Assembly (NCBI GenBank): GCA_917880885.1
Contig: OU862933.1
Coordinates: 5,937,452 to 6,001,451, forward strand
From: Limnephilus marmoratus
Lineage: Eukaryota; Arthropoda; Insecta; Trichoptera; Limnephilidae
Reading direction: 5' to 3'
Length of the DNA stretch: 64,000 nt
Positions 36,284 through 47,164 of the stretch are shown in pieces. The notes below the pieces were generated by a model that was not told where the DNA came from, ran no database searches, and saw nothing but the letters and a program-made list of their open reading frames with translations. A program made the position numbers and the translations under genes. How positions within the stretch are numbered: the first letter of the stretch is position 1; each line of letters begins with the position of its first letter.

Positions 36284-36900
36284 AGACAACTGGATACTAA
36301 ATACAAATGTGGAAAAACTACAGGCCGCCTCAGAACAGGAAACCCTAGTGAGGAGGACTGTGAAAAAAAAATTTATAATACCTTAATATAATATAATTTA
36401 TAAATACATTATGTACAAATTTTGCTATAGATACTAATAAAAAAATATATATACATATATTGGAATAACGTAATACTGCGTATGCAGTTTTAAAAACTTA
36501 ATTTATGTATGTATGCATATAAAAATCCCTAATATCGGACTATTAGACACATTTAGCTGATTATTCAGGATTTGGGTTTTTGTTTTAACAGCTTTCTTTA
36601 TTTCGAGTGCTTCTACATAAATTATTTAGTCTGTAATCATGACTATTTCTATGTCAGTTAGGTTAGGTTAGGTTAGGTTAGGTTAGGTTAGGTTGTGGTG
36701 CCGTGTATTTCGAAATAAATAAATATCTTTGTATTATGACCTCCATGTTTGTCCTCGTAAACAGCAAAATACGTAATATTATGCAAAAACTTCATGTACG
36801 TACTTTAAAAATTTAAGCCTTTACGTAATTAGTAATTACGTAATTGAAGTAATTTATGCTTTTCCGTACAACCTCAGCTACCCTCTGTAGATATTAGTCC
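36284..36900 (+). repeat. LINE-linked 3' sequence shared with the 43.4 and 43.9 kb repeats
   Basis: The block ATTGGAATAACGTAAT to CTAATATCGGACTATT (about 36460-36545) recurs at 43420-43510 and inverted at 43915-43995, where it directly follows the LINE segment coding LDLQLCIA. The shared piece therefore belongs to one element family from which internal deletions arose. Confidence 0.6.
36658..36694 (+). repeat. Interstitial telomere-type repeat (TTAGG)7
   Basis: Seven perfect tandem TTAGG units plus TT. TTAGG is the ancestral arthropod telomere repeat. Confidence 0.95.
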
Positions 36901-37075
36901 AACCTACGCTCCATAGATATTAGTCACCACTGGGACCGTCATAGATATTCGTCCAACCTTAGCTCTGTAGATATTAGTCCTCACTCTGAAGTTCATAGAT
37001 ATTAATTAGTCCAACATATGAGCTGTAGATATTCGTCCGACATACAGGCTGTAGATATTAGTATCTGGAGTCGCC
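36890..37075 (+). repeat. Interspersed 26-28-bp motif array (copy 1)
   Basis: The core TAGATATTAGTC or TAGATATTCGTC recurs about seven times, separated by different segments (CCTACGCTC, ACTGGGACCGTC, CCTTAGCTC, CTCTGAAGTTC, ATATGAGC, ATACAGGC). The same segments in the same order are found at 43520-43680 and, inverted, at 43665-43860. Confidence 0.85.
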
Positions 37076-37624
37076 GCGATAGGTTGACGCCCCTCAAGGC
37101 ATATACTTGCATGAGCATATCGAACTAACAGCGGTAAAAATCTTAGCGCCATCTATTGAAGGATTATATGACTTGCAACTGGCCGGTACTGGATGCCGTC
37201 CAGTACTGGGGGACTCTCCCCTACACAAATATTCAAAACTCTTCCGTCCAATACCAACGCAAAAATAATTAGTAGTGAATATAACTGAAGGTCCGGCATG
37301 GACGACCGATAAAACCCTATATCAATACGGTATTGACTAAATCGGTCATATATGGTCAGTTATCAATATTTGCGAGCACGGTCAACGATTGATAACCAGA
37401 TACCAGATAAACCGAACGATAAATTTTAATTTATATCAGCAAAAGACACAGATTTATTGGAACAAATCCAAAAAAAAATGTCTATGATATCTTTATATGA
37501 GAAAGCGTGGTGAATACCCGCGATTTATGCATCATCTGGATTTGCTATCTGAAACGCGCTACGAAAGTCTCCAATTTAGAAGGAATGGGACCCTTACAGT
37601 AACAGCTTTTAAAATTATAAACTA

Positions 37625-37890
37625 CTAGCTTTGTCCCGCGGCTTCGCTCGTATGGTATTAGGGGGATCCCCACTTGGCCTCCTCCACCTTCCCTCTCCCC
37701 ACCCCACTCCCCCTCAACTTCCCCCCCCCCCTTCCTCCACCCTTCCCACCCACCTTCTTCCCCTTCCTTCCCGCCACTCCATCCTCTTCCCCTTCCCCCT
37801 CCCCCACCGCTCTCCCCACCCACCTCTCCCCCCTCCCCTCTCCCTCTCGCATTCCACACATTCATTCCCGATATATTATATATATTAGAA
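37625..37890 (-). mobile_element. Helitron-like fragment, minus orientation
   Basis: Read on the minus strand it ends CGCGGGACAAAGCTAG before T and holds a purine-rich interior like the other copies (pyrimidine-rich on plus, 37675-37850). The 5' end is not identified. Confidence 0.55.
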
Positions 37891-37999
37891 AAAAGAGGAG
37901 GTTCTCAATTCGACTGTATTTTTTATTTTTTTTTGTTTTTATGTTTGTTACCTCAGAACTTTTGACTGGGTGAACCGATATTGATGATTGTTATTTTTG

Positions 38000-38458
38000 G
38001 AGTCGGTAACGGTAGGGTTAGACGCTCCTTGTTTTGCCAAGGAATCAGCAATATCGTTACCCACTATGCCAACATGTCCAGGAATCCAAATCAGAGTGAC
38101 AGATTTTCCAGAGCTTTGAATGGAGGTTATCAGTACTCGAATAAGACATACAAAGTGATCATCAGGATGAAGAAGAGGACTGGATTTAAGTTTTTGGAGG
38201 GAACTGGGAGAGTCAGAGAGAACAAGAGAATGTTCAAAATTATTTTTTTATTTTATATTTGAGAGATTCAATAATCGCAATGCACTCGGCAGAAAATATT
38301 GAAAATTGGTTTGAAATTGCATAAAATATTCTTTCATTAGAATTATTGTGGTAAACGTTAATACCTATACCACAGTTAGGAGAGTCCGGAGATTTGGAGC
38401 CATCAGTAAATAAAAGAGAAGAGTTGGGCCATTTAGAAGAAATAATGTCATTGAACAT
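38000..38458 (-). mobile_element. LINE with RNase H domain, 3' part
   Basis: The minus-strand frame 38458-38240 begins MFNDIISSKWPNSS and includes FTDGSKSPDSPNCGIG and SAECIAIIESLKY. These are the first two acidic motifs of RNase H. After a frameshift near 38240 the protein continues to WIPGHVGIVGNDIADSL (about 38085-38030), the final RNase H motif. RNase H is present in I/R1/Loa-like and some jockey-like LINEs. The upstream part continues at 40428-40850 beyond the transposon insertion. Confidence 0.85.
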
Positions 38459-40419
38459 TAAGGTGGTCCAAAATTTTTTTAAAATTATTTTTCATTTGGC
38501 CACCCCGTGAATTTGTTACACGTATTCATAGAAATAACATAGTAAAATTTCAGCAAGATAGCTCAAGTAGAAAGGGGTGCTCAATCGAGTGTTGTTTTTG
38601 AATTTTTTGTGTAAAATGCTTAATTTTTACTTTTTGCTACGGGCCAGTTTCGTGTGTTAAACTATAAAATAGATATTAAAATAAACTACTGAAGAGTTTT
38701 ATAGACAAATATGAACAGTATTTGATACCTATTTAGTAGACTGTGAAGTGAATCAGTGCAGTAAAATGTGTTCATCTACTCGAAAAAAATACGTAATTTT
38801 TATACTCGGGGTTCGAGATATTGAGCCATTGATGAGGCTTAACCAACATCCTACTCTTCGGCAAGTTTAACTCCGTAATCACTACATATTAAATGATTCC
38901 AAAAATCTGAAAGATTCCGCACATGTACTTATTCAAGAACTTATAAAAGTATGGAGTAAATCTAGTATTCCGAGGAGACAACAAAATCACTGCATTGAAA
39001 AACTGATTAAGTTTCTTAAGAACTGGCTGCTATTGAAGAAAAATAGAGGAAGAAATTCTGAAGCACAAAGAAAAGGAGAGTATTTGTTTAAAAAAGAACT
39101 AGAAAAACTTTTTGATATTGCCCATTTGAATTTGATAAAAATTGCGGAAGACAGAGCGTTTCTCATCGATCAAAGATGAGAACGAAGATGATTATGACCT
39201 CAATCGACAAGAAACTAGAAAAGGTCAAAGAAAGTTCTCTAAAACGGAAACAAAGATATAAAGAATTGAAAGAAATGACTGCTAAAAGTAATTCTTCATC
39301 TTCGGTGGTGTCGAGACAAGAGTTAGAACTTGAGTGCAGCTTCAGTAGCACTTCTAGTAATGCTAGCATATTAGAGGATAAGTCCAAAGATGAGTTTGTA
39401 GTGCGTTGAGCTGTCTACAAGTGACATATTTACACAATACGTTACCAGTGCGCTTGATCGTAACAAGATTTAAACTAATCAAGAGAGAAGAAAAACAAAT
39501 TGTTCGATTTGTTAGTTATCATCTACACCAAAGTTTGAATCGAAGCGTCTTTGGCAGCAGATGCACCAATAAATGACTTAATACTTTGGAATAGCTTAAA
39601 ATTGTACGAAGCCATTGATTCCGAAATCAGTATATCAGCTAGGGGTGCCTTAGAGCGTCACCTATGGTATTTGTCAGATGAACTAGTCGCATTTACCTTG
39701 TTTTCTGAGAAGCTATCTAATGCTGAGAAACAGGCCATCGTTCAAAAAATAAATTCTGATGGCGGTAATCGTTCAGTATGAGGTGATTCTGCTAAGCTTG
39801 CCTCAGAGGTTACATAAAAAGCTTTTGCAACACAAAGAACGTTGAAAACGCTCTTAGTTCTTGATATCAACGACTCTTTCTTGTAATTACCTCCTGAGAC
39901 TTGGAATAACAGTGTTGATTACCTTCAAGGCAAAAGCAGAGTCAAAAATTTGCGTATTGTTAATGATACAGCGGAGAGAGGTGTTAAACTATTTGAAGAT
40001 TACAACACGATACTCACAAAGAATGAGGAAGAAAAGCAATCTTTACTTCACATCGTTGAACAAAACAGAAAAATCGTTTCTACTGAAACATTCAAAAAGG
40101 AATTAACAAACATAATTTTGAAAGATTGCCACTAATATTATGTTAATTATTACTTTGTTACCAAATTTTGTTCAAATTTAAATACGTTTTATACTTATTT
40201 GACTAAAATACTTGTAATATTAATAAACCTTAAATTACGTGTTTTACTTAAAATCCAAAACTTTTGTCAGGAACTTCTAATTCGATGAGCACTCCCTTAT
40301 ACATAAGATAGGGGGCTGAAATTTTTTACACATAATATTAATAGTAGGTGTAACAAATTAAATGGGTGGCTACATCTATATTTAAAAAAAAATTTACTAT
40401 GTAGGCCTGGACCACCTTA
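38459..40419 (+). mobile_element. Unclassified DNA transposon, 1961 bp, with exact 8-bp TSD
   Basis: The ends form a perfect 11-bp inverted repeat (TAAGGTGGTCC / GGACCACCTTA). The octamer TTGAACAT flanks it on both sides (38451-38458 and 40420-40427). Removing the element restores one continuous LINE reading frame. An 8-bp duplication fits hAT, P or Mutator-like elements, but the decayed plus-strand coding sequence shows no DDE, BED or THAP signature that I can recognise. Confidence 0.93.
38766..40135 (+). pseudogene. Decayed protein gene of unknown function in the transposon
   Basis: Coding remnants run along the plus strand in several frames. From 38766: MCSSTRKKYVIFILGVRD, one in-frame TAA at about 38869, then an open run to 39178 with CIEKLIKFLKNWLLLKK and EKLFDIAHLNLIKIAED. 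A lysine/serine-rich, probably coiled stretch follows (39176-39408). Next is INDLILWNSLKLYEAID with RHLWYLSDELVAFTLFS (39551-39781), then NDTAERGVKLFEDYN (about 39960-40135, stop at 40133). The pattern resembles uncharacterised proteins spread in insect and cnidarian genomes; this is recalled, not searched. No catalytic motif is recognised. Stops and shifts show it is dead. Confidence 0.6.
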
Positions 40420-40427
40420 TTGAACAT

Positions 40428-40850
40428 ATTATTGGCAGTACAGGTATGGGAGATAGGAATGACTTTTAAGGATGCCGATTCCTTCTAAAATCATTGGGGA
40501 TAGGGTGACGTGACTATATTTTAATTTGTACAAAGGAAGAAGATCATTTTTGATAATTTGAAGCTCTGAGAGAGAGCGAAAATTTTTGCAGATGGCAGGG
40601 AGAGGTTTAGTTCGAGCTCTGATTGTAGATGAATGTGTTGAGTCGTTGAACAACGAGACTCTTGGAATAATCTGATGACTTTTAGAATTTAAACATTTAA
40701 GAACAAATTTGTCAGCAAATAGTTGACGCCTTAAATAAAGAGGAGGATCAGAACATTCTACTTGGAGGTAATTGATGGACGACGATTGCATCGCTCCAGT
40801 TATTATTCGCAATGACTTGGATTGAATTTTGTCTAATTCACTGAGTGCAT
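40428..40850 (-). mobile_element. LINE with RNase H domain, upstream part
   Basis: The minus-strand frame 40812-40429 carries RIITGAMQSSSINYLQVE and LYLRRQLFADKFVLKC, the segment between reverse transcriptase and RNase H in I/jockey-like LINEs. It joins 38458 exactly when the 1961-bp transposon and one target duplication are removed. Confidence 0.8.
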
Positions 40851-41547
40851 TTTTAAAGTTAAAATGAATAAAATCTTATCTATGGCCACAATGAGCCAAG
40901 CGCTACTAACCACTCTTTCGATTTTATCAATTGAAAGAGACAGGGATATCAATTTTGATAATGTGATCGGCATGTTGCCCGGGGTGCCAATCTACCCTAT
41001 GCCACAGCTAATGTGTAGTAATATTTAAAACTATCAACGTATTTTAATCCTCCGCATTTGCCCCCGAGGCTACCAGCGACCCCCTAGATCTCTCCAAAGC
41101 TCCCAGGGGGGCGATAATTCCCACTTTGAGAATCACCGTGTTACTGATAAAAAAAAGAAAACAACTATGTTGATGTCACTGGCCATTTGCACAAATAAAC
41201 TGAATAATACTCAATAAAGATCACCTGACTGGCGCGTGTTTAGTTTACATGATGTATTTATTAGAAAACCCATTAAAATTGATTCGAATGTCAAATACCG
41301 CCAGGAGTTCCTAACTAATTTGTTTACGAACCGAAAAATGCGAGATGATAAAAACTAGTCCACTCACTGCCCAAATGTTAGTAAGCTCTGAAATCCCCTG
41401 CAAAATGGTGCTTAGGAAAAACGTTACAAAATAAAATAAATTATGTTTCGATTAATGATACGCTAAGACCGTTGTTTTGTTGGTGGTGAGCCGGCTAGAA
41501 CCAGACAGTATTAACTTAATCGGCTGCTGAAGATAATCTGATCTGTA
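40851..41547. other. Intergenic and 5' flank of Kir paralogue 2
   Basis: Near 41050-41145 there is a block ending CACTTTGAGAATCACCGTG, reminiscent of a hAT right end, but no matching left end was found. The 5' UTR of paralogue 2 presumably lies just before 41548. Confidence 0.4.
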
Positions 41548-44500
41548 ATGGAGTCGCCAAACTCACCTGGCAGCAAGCAGGACCCGCAGTTGATGAAACC
41601 AGGTTGGAGTGTAAAGATGATCGAGAACGAATCCTATACGCCTGGGATTTATTATCCGAATAATGACAAAGGGTATGTTGAATGTTTATTTATTTTATTC
41701 AATACGAATTCCTTCGATTCGGTTATTAGCATTATGTTAATTATTTGATAACTCAGATACGCCTCATGCGTCATACGTGTGTCTAGTAATGATACATTGT
41801 CGTGTACAAAAGCTTATGGGTCCGTCTGGTAAAGGGGGAGGAACAAGTTCGTTGTTTTACTATTTTTACTCTTATTACTTTGTAAATTTTATTTTGCTTA
41901 ACAAACTGTGTTGAGAAATTTGCCTTTTAAAAATTTAATCTCAAGTTTTGTAAAGTTTACAGTGGTGTGTTCAGTTCAACGGCGCGTTATTCTTTAATAA
42001 ACGTACATCATGCTTAATCCTAGTTATATTGAAATTAAAATTATGAATAAAAGTATATTTTGTTGATTAACGACATATTATCAACTAGAATTCTTATTCA
42101 TTTTTGCATAGTTTTATTTTGCAATCAAAGTAAAGTAAGTTTGACTAAAACTGACGTATCATTTTAATTTAACTAAAAAATGACTGATTTTGACTTGTGT
42201 TGGTAATGGGTAAAGTTACCTTACTCCGCTTTCTTCTCACAAATTATTTAAATAACAAAAATAAAATACAGGAAACAAATATTTACGTCGGGGGAGATTG
42301 TAAAAGATGTATTAGAGTTTCATTTTTCAATCAAAGTCAAAAATTTCCCATGAAATGTCTTTTACCGCCATCTTGGAATTTGTTGATGTAAAGTGACATT
42401 TGTCGAAAGGTTCGTCGGATCTAGTCGGAGCACCTTTGCGCGAGCGGCATAGCTGAGCCGTTAAAAGTAAGGGAACGTACCCCTACCACGTGACCAACTT
42501 TTTGCAATTTTTAACCCCCCCCCCCCCCTCCCCGGTGACCAAAAACCTAAGCCCGCCGCCGCTCATTTGTACCAAGCGTGACATTTTGAACCCCCCCCCC
42601 CCCCTAAACGTGTCACGTAGTATGAGTACGTTCCCTAAGGTAAAGCGTGTTCCCAAAAAATTTGGTGTTTCAAACTACAAATACGGACAAATTATTTAAA
42701 TAATCCAAACTTATAAACTAGGTACTGACATATTTTGTGCATGTTTTTCCATCTCCCCTAACGTAAATATGTAGTCGTTTCTTATACTAACTAAATGGAA
42801 AAGAAGAGTTTCTCAAATAAGCGGAGTCATAAAACATTATTACCCGGTAATGCAATAACACTAAAATTTAAAAGTGTGATATAAGTATTCCATGCAACCT
42901 TCATGACGTTCTGCTGGGTTTGTTTATTATTCGTTACTCTTTTGACCTTCCGAATGGCGTTGCCAACCCGATTTTTAAAATGATGCCAGACGTTACCCGA
43001 AAAAGAGCTAAAATCTTGAACATCGTAAGTTGGGACAGAAAATTCACCACCATGTGGGGAGGGGTGGCTAGAGATATTCGAAGAATAGATAAACTGTTTC
43101 CTTCGAATTTTCGTGTATCTTGGGAGGGGGGGGGGTAAAAACCAAGCCTTCAATACGAAAATAATTGATTCCTATAGAAATAGCACTTAATTTCATCATT
43201 TCGATCCTTTAGAAAAACAAGGTTCCGTCTGTTGCGGTTATGTCATGCGATAATGGGATATAAAGTAAGCCACTTTAATGGAACCTTGGGGGGCATACAT
43301 TAATTACGTGAGCAATTTTTCTTCCAATCTACACTAATCGAACTAATATCTATGAGAACCAAAGTGTTGACGAATATCTACAGCACTGGCAGAGGTTGGA
43401 TTTGCAATTATGTATAGCATATTGGAATAACGTAATATTGCGTATGCAGTTTTAAAAACTTAATTTATGTAAGTATGTATGTAAAAATCCCTAATATCGG
43501 ACTATTGGACACATTTAGCTGTTAGTCCAACCTACGCTCTGTAGATATTAGTCAACACTGGGACCGTCATAGATATTCGTCCGACCTTAGCTCTGTAGAT
43601 ATTAGTCAACACTCTGATGTTCGTTAGTTAGATATTAGTTCAACATATGAGGACTCCAGATACTAATATCTACAGCCTGTATGTCGGACGAATATCTACA
43701 GCTCATATGTTGAACTAATATCTACGAACTTCAGAGTGTTGACTAATATCTACAGAGCTAAGGTCGGACGAATATCTATGGCGGTCCCAGTGTTGACTAA
43801 TATCTACAGAGCGTAGGTTGAACTAATATCTACAGAGCGTAGGTTGGACTAATCAGATATAAGATGTCAAATTTTATATCTAAATAAAATATACAATAAA
43901 AAAATAAAAAAAATAGTCCGATATTAGGGATTTTTACACACATACTTACATAAATTAAGTTTTTTAAACTGCATACGCAATAATACGTAATTCCAATATG
44001 CTATACATAATTGCAAATCCAACCTCTGCCAGTGCTGTAGATATTCGTCAATACTTTGGTTCTCATAGATATTAGTCAGCAGTTTGAGCTGTAGATATTC
44101 GTCAAAACTTTGGTTCTCATAGATATTAGTCAATAGTTTGAGCTGTAGATATTCGTCAACACTTTGTTTCTCATGGATATTAGTTCGATTTTTTCAGTTT
44201 TTGGAATTCCTGTAGATATTAGTAGACGCCTCCCATATGAGCTGTAGATATTCGTCCGACATACAGGCTGTAGATATTAGTATCTGGAGTCATTTTGGAG
44301 CTAAATCTAACTCTAAAGGAGCTGAATTGGCAACACTGCTTCCGAAGTATTATCAAATAAAGAAAATAAATAAATAACGGTGAAATTAATAACTGACGGA
44401 CGAGAGGCCTTACGCGTGATATTAAAATTAAGTAGGTACCTACCAAACATTTCTCAGGAAGTGTTTTTTTCTCCTTGACTCGAGAAAGAAGTTACATAGG

Positions 44501-46919
44501 TACTTGGAAAATCAACCAACAATAAGGTTATTTGTTTGCATTTGATTATGGGTTCATTATTTGAATTTTTATTTGAATTGAGTACCTACCTACTGTATTG
44601 GTTTTTTCAATAATATCATTTAAAAGTTTTATTCCTCACCGAAGTGGCAAAATCGTGACTAAATTTGTTTAGGGGGCATACATTAATTACGTAAACGGTT
44701 TTTCTTCTAATCTAGAAACCTGTTGATATTTTTTTTATTTAAAAAAGGTCGTGTAAACAACGTGGGTTATTTTAATTTAATTTACAATGACGCCACAAAT
44801 AAATTTTTCAATAATTGAAGAAATTATTTTTCGTTTTAGAAACCTAACCTTCCAATTCGGCGTAACGCGAAAAGCCAGACGGCGCGCGGTCCAGAAAAAT
44901 GGCGAATGCAACGTCCTCCATTCCTCAAGCAGCCACGTGCGATTTCTCCACGACATCTTCACCACCCTCGTGGACTCCCAATGGCGGTGGACCCTCATTT
45001 GTTTCGTACTCAGCTTCATCATATCCTGGCTGAGCTTCGCCGTGATATGGTGGCTTATTGTGTTCACACACGGAGATTTAGCCCCAAATCACTTACCTGC
45101 CAATCAATCAGAAAACAACTGGGTTCCCTGCATAACCAACATCTTGGATTTCACTTCTTGCTTTTTATACAGCATTGAAACCCAACACACCATTGGCTAC
45201 GGCTCTCGGCTCCCAAATGAAGAATGCCCTGAAGCCATTATAATGGTCTGCGTTCAGAGCATATTTGGTGTCATGATGCAAGCCTTTATGGTGGGCGTTG
45301 TATTTGCAAAAATGACCCGCCCAAAACACAGAACCCAAACCTTACTATTTTCTAAATACGCTTTAGTTTGCCAAAGGGATGGTGAATACTGCCTCATGTT
45401 TAGAGTTGCTGACATGAGGAAGTCTCATATTATTGGAGCCAGCATTAGAGTCCAATTAATAAGAAGCCTGACTTCCAAAGAAGGAGAAAACTTGTCGCAG
45501 TATCAGTCCGTTTTAGAAGTAAAAGCTGACAGTTGCAATTCAGATTTATTTTTGATTTGGCCGCAAACTGTGGTGCATACGATCGACAGCAATAGTCCAC
45601 TTTATGGCTACTCTGCAAGTGACATGCTGCAAGATAGATTTGAGTTGGTAGTTATACTGGAAGGAACCATTGAATCAACGGGACAATCTACTCAAGCACG
45701 GACCAGTTATATTTCTAGTGAGATTTTGTGGGGACACAGATTCCACCCCATTGTATCTTATAACAAGATGAAGCAAGGATACCAGATCAACTATGCCAAG
45801 TTTGAAGACACGTCGCAGATTAATACGCCATTATGTTCTGCAAAGGAATTGGACGAGTTTTACAAATGTCAGGAGGGAAATGAGAGAAATTTGCGCGGTT
45901 AGTACCTACTTTATTTTATGTTCGATGTACACGATGTCCTGAAACTTCTAGAATAAGAGAGAAACTGGTAAATCTACTTTATCTTTTTTTTAAAGAACAC
46001 AAAAAAACTTTTTCGTCATAATATCATCATATCTCAGCATATTTTACTTTTTTTCAACTTCGAACTTGATTTACTCGAAAACGCAAACGCAAATCAAAAT
46101 AAAATTCCGTAAAATCGACTCCAAATGTGATAAAGTTTCACCAGTTTCCCATTTGTATTAAGAGATTCCGTATTCCTGTGAATCTATTTCAAATCTTCGT
46201 TAGAAAAACCAACGATTTTCTGTAGCTGTAAAAACTCTCTAAAGTCATGAAATTTGGCAGGTTTTGTATAATGTGGAATTTAGCAGTCTTGTGTGTGGAA
46301 TTTGGTTGGGTTTTTTTGTACGGAATTTGAAAAATTGGAATTTCTAGACTTTTTTATGACCTATAGAGCATTGAATATCTATTAATAAAGACAAAGACAA
46401 CATGTCTTATAGTCCATTTTTTTGAATTATCAAAAAAAAAGTTTTCCAATAATTAATGGTGTTGAAAATAGATAGTTAAGTGATAATATTACATTCCTAT
46501 TTAACCTAATATAAACGGCCATCCATAAATTACGTCACACCTTAAGGGGGGGGGGGAGTAGAGAAGTGTGTCATTGTGTGACAAGGGGTATGGGAGGGGG
46601 CGTCATCAGCTCTGTGACGTCACATGTAAAAACCTTGAAAAAAAAATTATCTACTGTTTTGATTATTTTTAGATGTAAAAATGCAAAATATGTGACGTCA
46701 CACCAGGGGGGAGGCGCGGTCTCATAAATGTGACGATGTGTGACAGGGACGGGGGGGGTCAAAAATCATTAAATGTATGGATGGCCCCTAATATATTTCT
46801 TATTGATTTTCAAAACTCAATCAACTTTTTCAGATATTGAAGATTCCGTGGTCCTCCGAAGGGCGGCAGCACCAGATATACAACCACCCCCTCCGCTTGA
46901 AACTGCCTCGTCCAGCTGA
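41548..46919 (+). CDS. Inward-rectifier K+ channel (Kir/Irk), paralogue 2
   Basis: Second Kir channel subunit. The coding parts are 41548-41672, 44840-45897 and 46834-46919 (422 residues). Junctions are AAAGG/GTATGT, TTTTAG/A, GCGCG/GTTAGT and TTTCAG/AT, with the same phases (2 and 1) as paralogue 1; the middle exon has the same length, 1058 bp. M1 spans about 92-117, TIGYG 159-163 and M2 about 175-197, with Gln189 at the rectification site. The basic KMTRPKHRTQ follows M2. Unlike paralogue 1 it has an Asn-Gln-Ser sequon between M1 and the P-loop (near residue 130). The last exon encodes DIEDSVVLRRAAAPDIQ, matching that of paralogue 1, and ends ETASSS. It lies about 13 kb downstream in the same direction: a tandem duplication that could allow co-regulation (inference). 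No alternative read-through comparable to GQYPMF is seen; read-through of the last donor hits TAG at once. Confidence 0.93.
42471..42635. mobile_element. 165-bp MITE with TAA target duplication, copy 2
   Basis: Ends GGGAACGTACCCC and GAGTACGTTCCC, flanked by TAA at 42468-42470 and 42636-42638. C-rich interior. Same family as 3994-4161. Confidence 0.78.
43335..44290. repeat. Large foldback built of GATATTAGTC/GATATTCGTC arrays and a LINE scrap
   Basis: The left half (43335-43670) has the LINE segment coding DEYLQHWQRLDLQLCIA, a shared linker, and a plus-orientation motif array. The right half carries the inverted array (43665-43860), the inverted linker and the inverted LINE segment (43915-44060), then further plus-orientation motifs to about 44290. 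The motif spacing is 26-28 bp and the variable segments keep their order. Exact ends are unclear. Confidence 0.85.
46514..46786. mobile_element. MITE with 9-bp TSD and two CRE palindromes, in Kir paralogue 2 intron 2
   Basis: The TIR is GGCCATCCATAAATTA-like (right end, inverted: GGCCATCCATACATTTA). CCTAATATA is repeated at 46505-46513 and 46787-46795; a 9-bp duplication suggests a Mutator-like transposase. It holds G-rich runs and TGACGTCA at 46615-46622 and 46693-46700. Confidence 0.78.
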
Positions 46920-47150
46920 TCCGAGCTGAATCGAGCTGATTCCTGCTGATTCCTACTGATTCCTGCTGATTGCTGCTGATTCAGCAGCAACCAGCAATCA
47001 GCAGGCAGCACCAGATATACAACCACCCCCTCCGCTTGAAACTGCCTCGTCCAGCTGATCCGAGCTGAATCGAGCTGATTCCTGCTGATTCCTACTGATT
47101 CCTGCTGATTCGAGCTTATTCTTGCTGATTCGAGTCGATTCGAGTTGATT
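46865..47150 (+). repeat. 139-bp tandem duplication spanning the Kir paralogue 2 stop codon
   Basis: The block starting GGCAGCACCAGATATACA at 46865 is repeated at 47004 and includes the last 18 codons, the stop and the start of the 3' UTR. Each copy ends in degenerate CTGATTC-type short repeats (46925-46985 and 47065-47160). The second copy follows the stop and is therefore untranslated. Confidence 0.92.
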
Positions 47151-47164
47151 CGAGGTCATTTACC

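Larger units (their letters stand above)
41673..44839 (+). other. Intron 1 of Kir paralogue 2
   Basis: About 3.17 kb. Holds a TAA-flanked MITE (42471-42635) and the large foldback array (43335-44290). The block GGGGGCATACATTAATTACG occurs directly repeated at about 43289 and 44671, on either side of the foldback. Confidence 0.85.

Noticed and set aside
36890..37075. CRISPR-like repeat-spacer appearance
   Set aside because: Eukaryotic context; the core is short and variable, and the spacer-like segments are shared in order between copies, so this is a dispersed repeat, not an adaptive array.
41050..41150. Possible hAT right terminus (GAGAATCACCGTG)
   Set aside because: No matching left terminus or 8-bp duplication could be located.
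42827..43153. 108-codon minus-strand open frame
   Set aside because: Low-complexity start over a C/G run and no family resemblance; lies in an intron of Kir paralogue 2.
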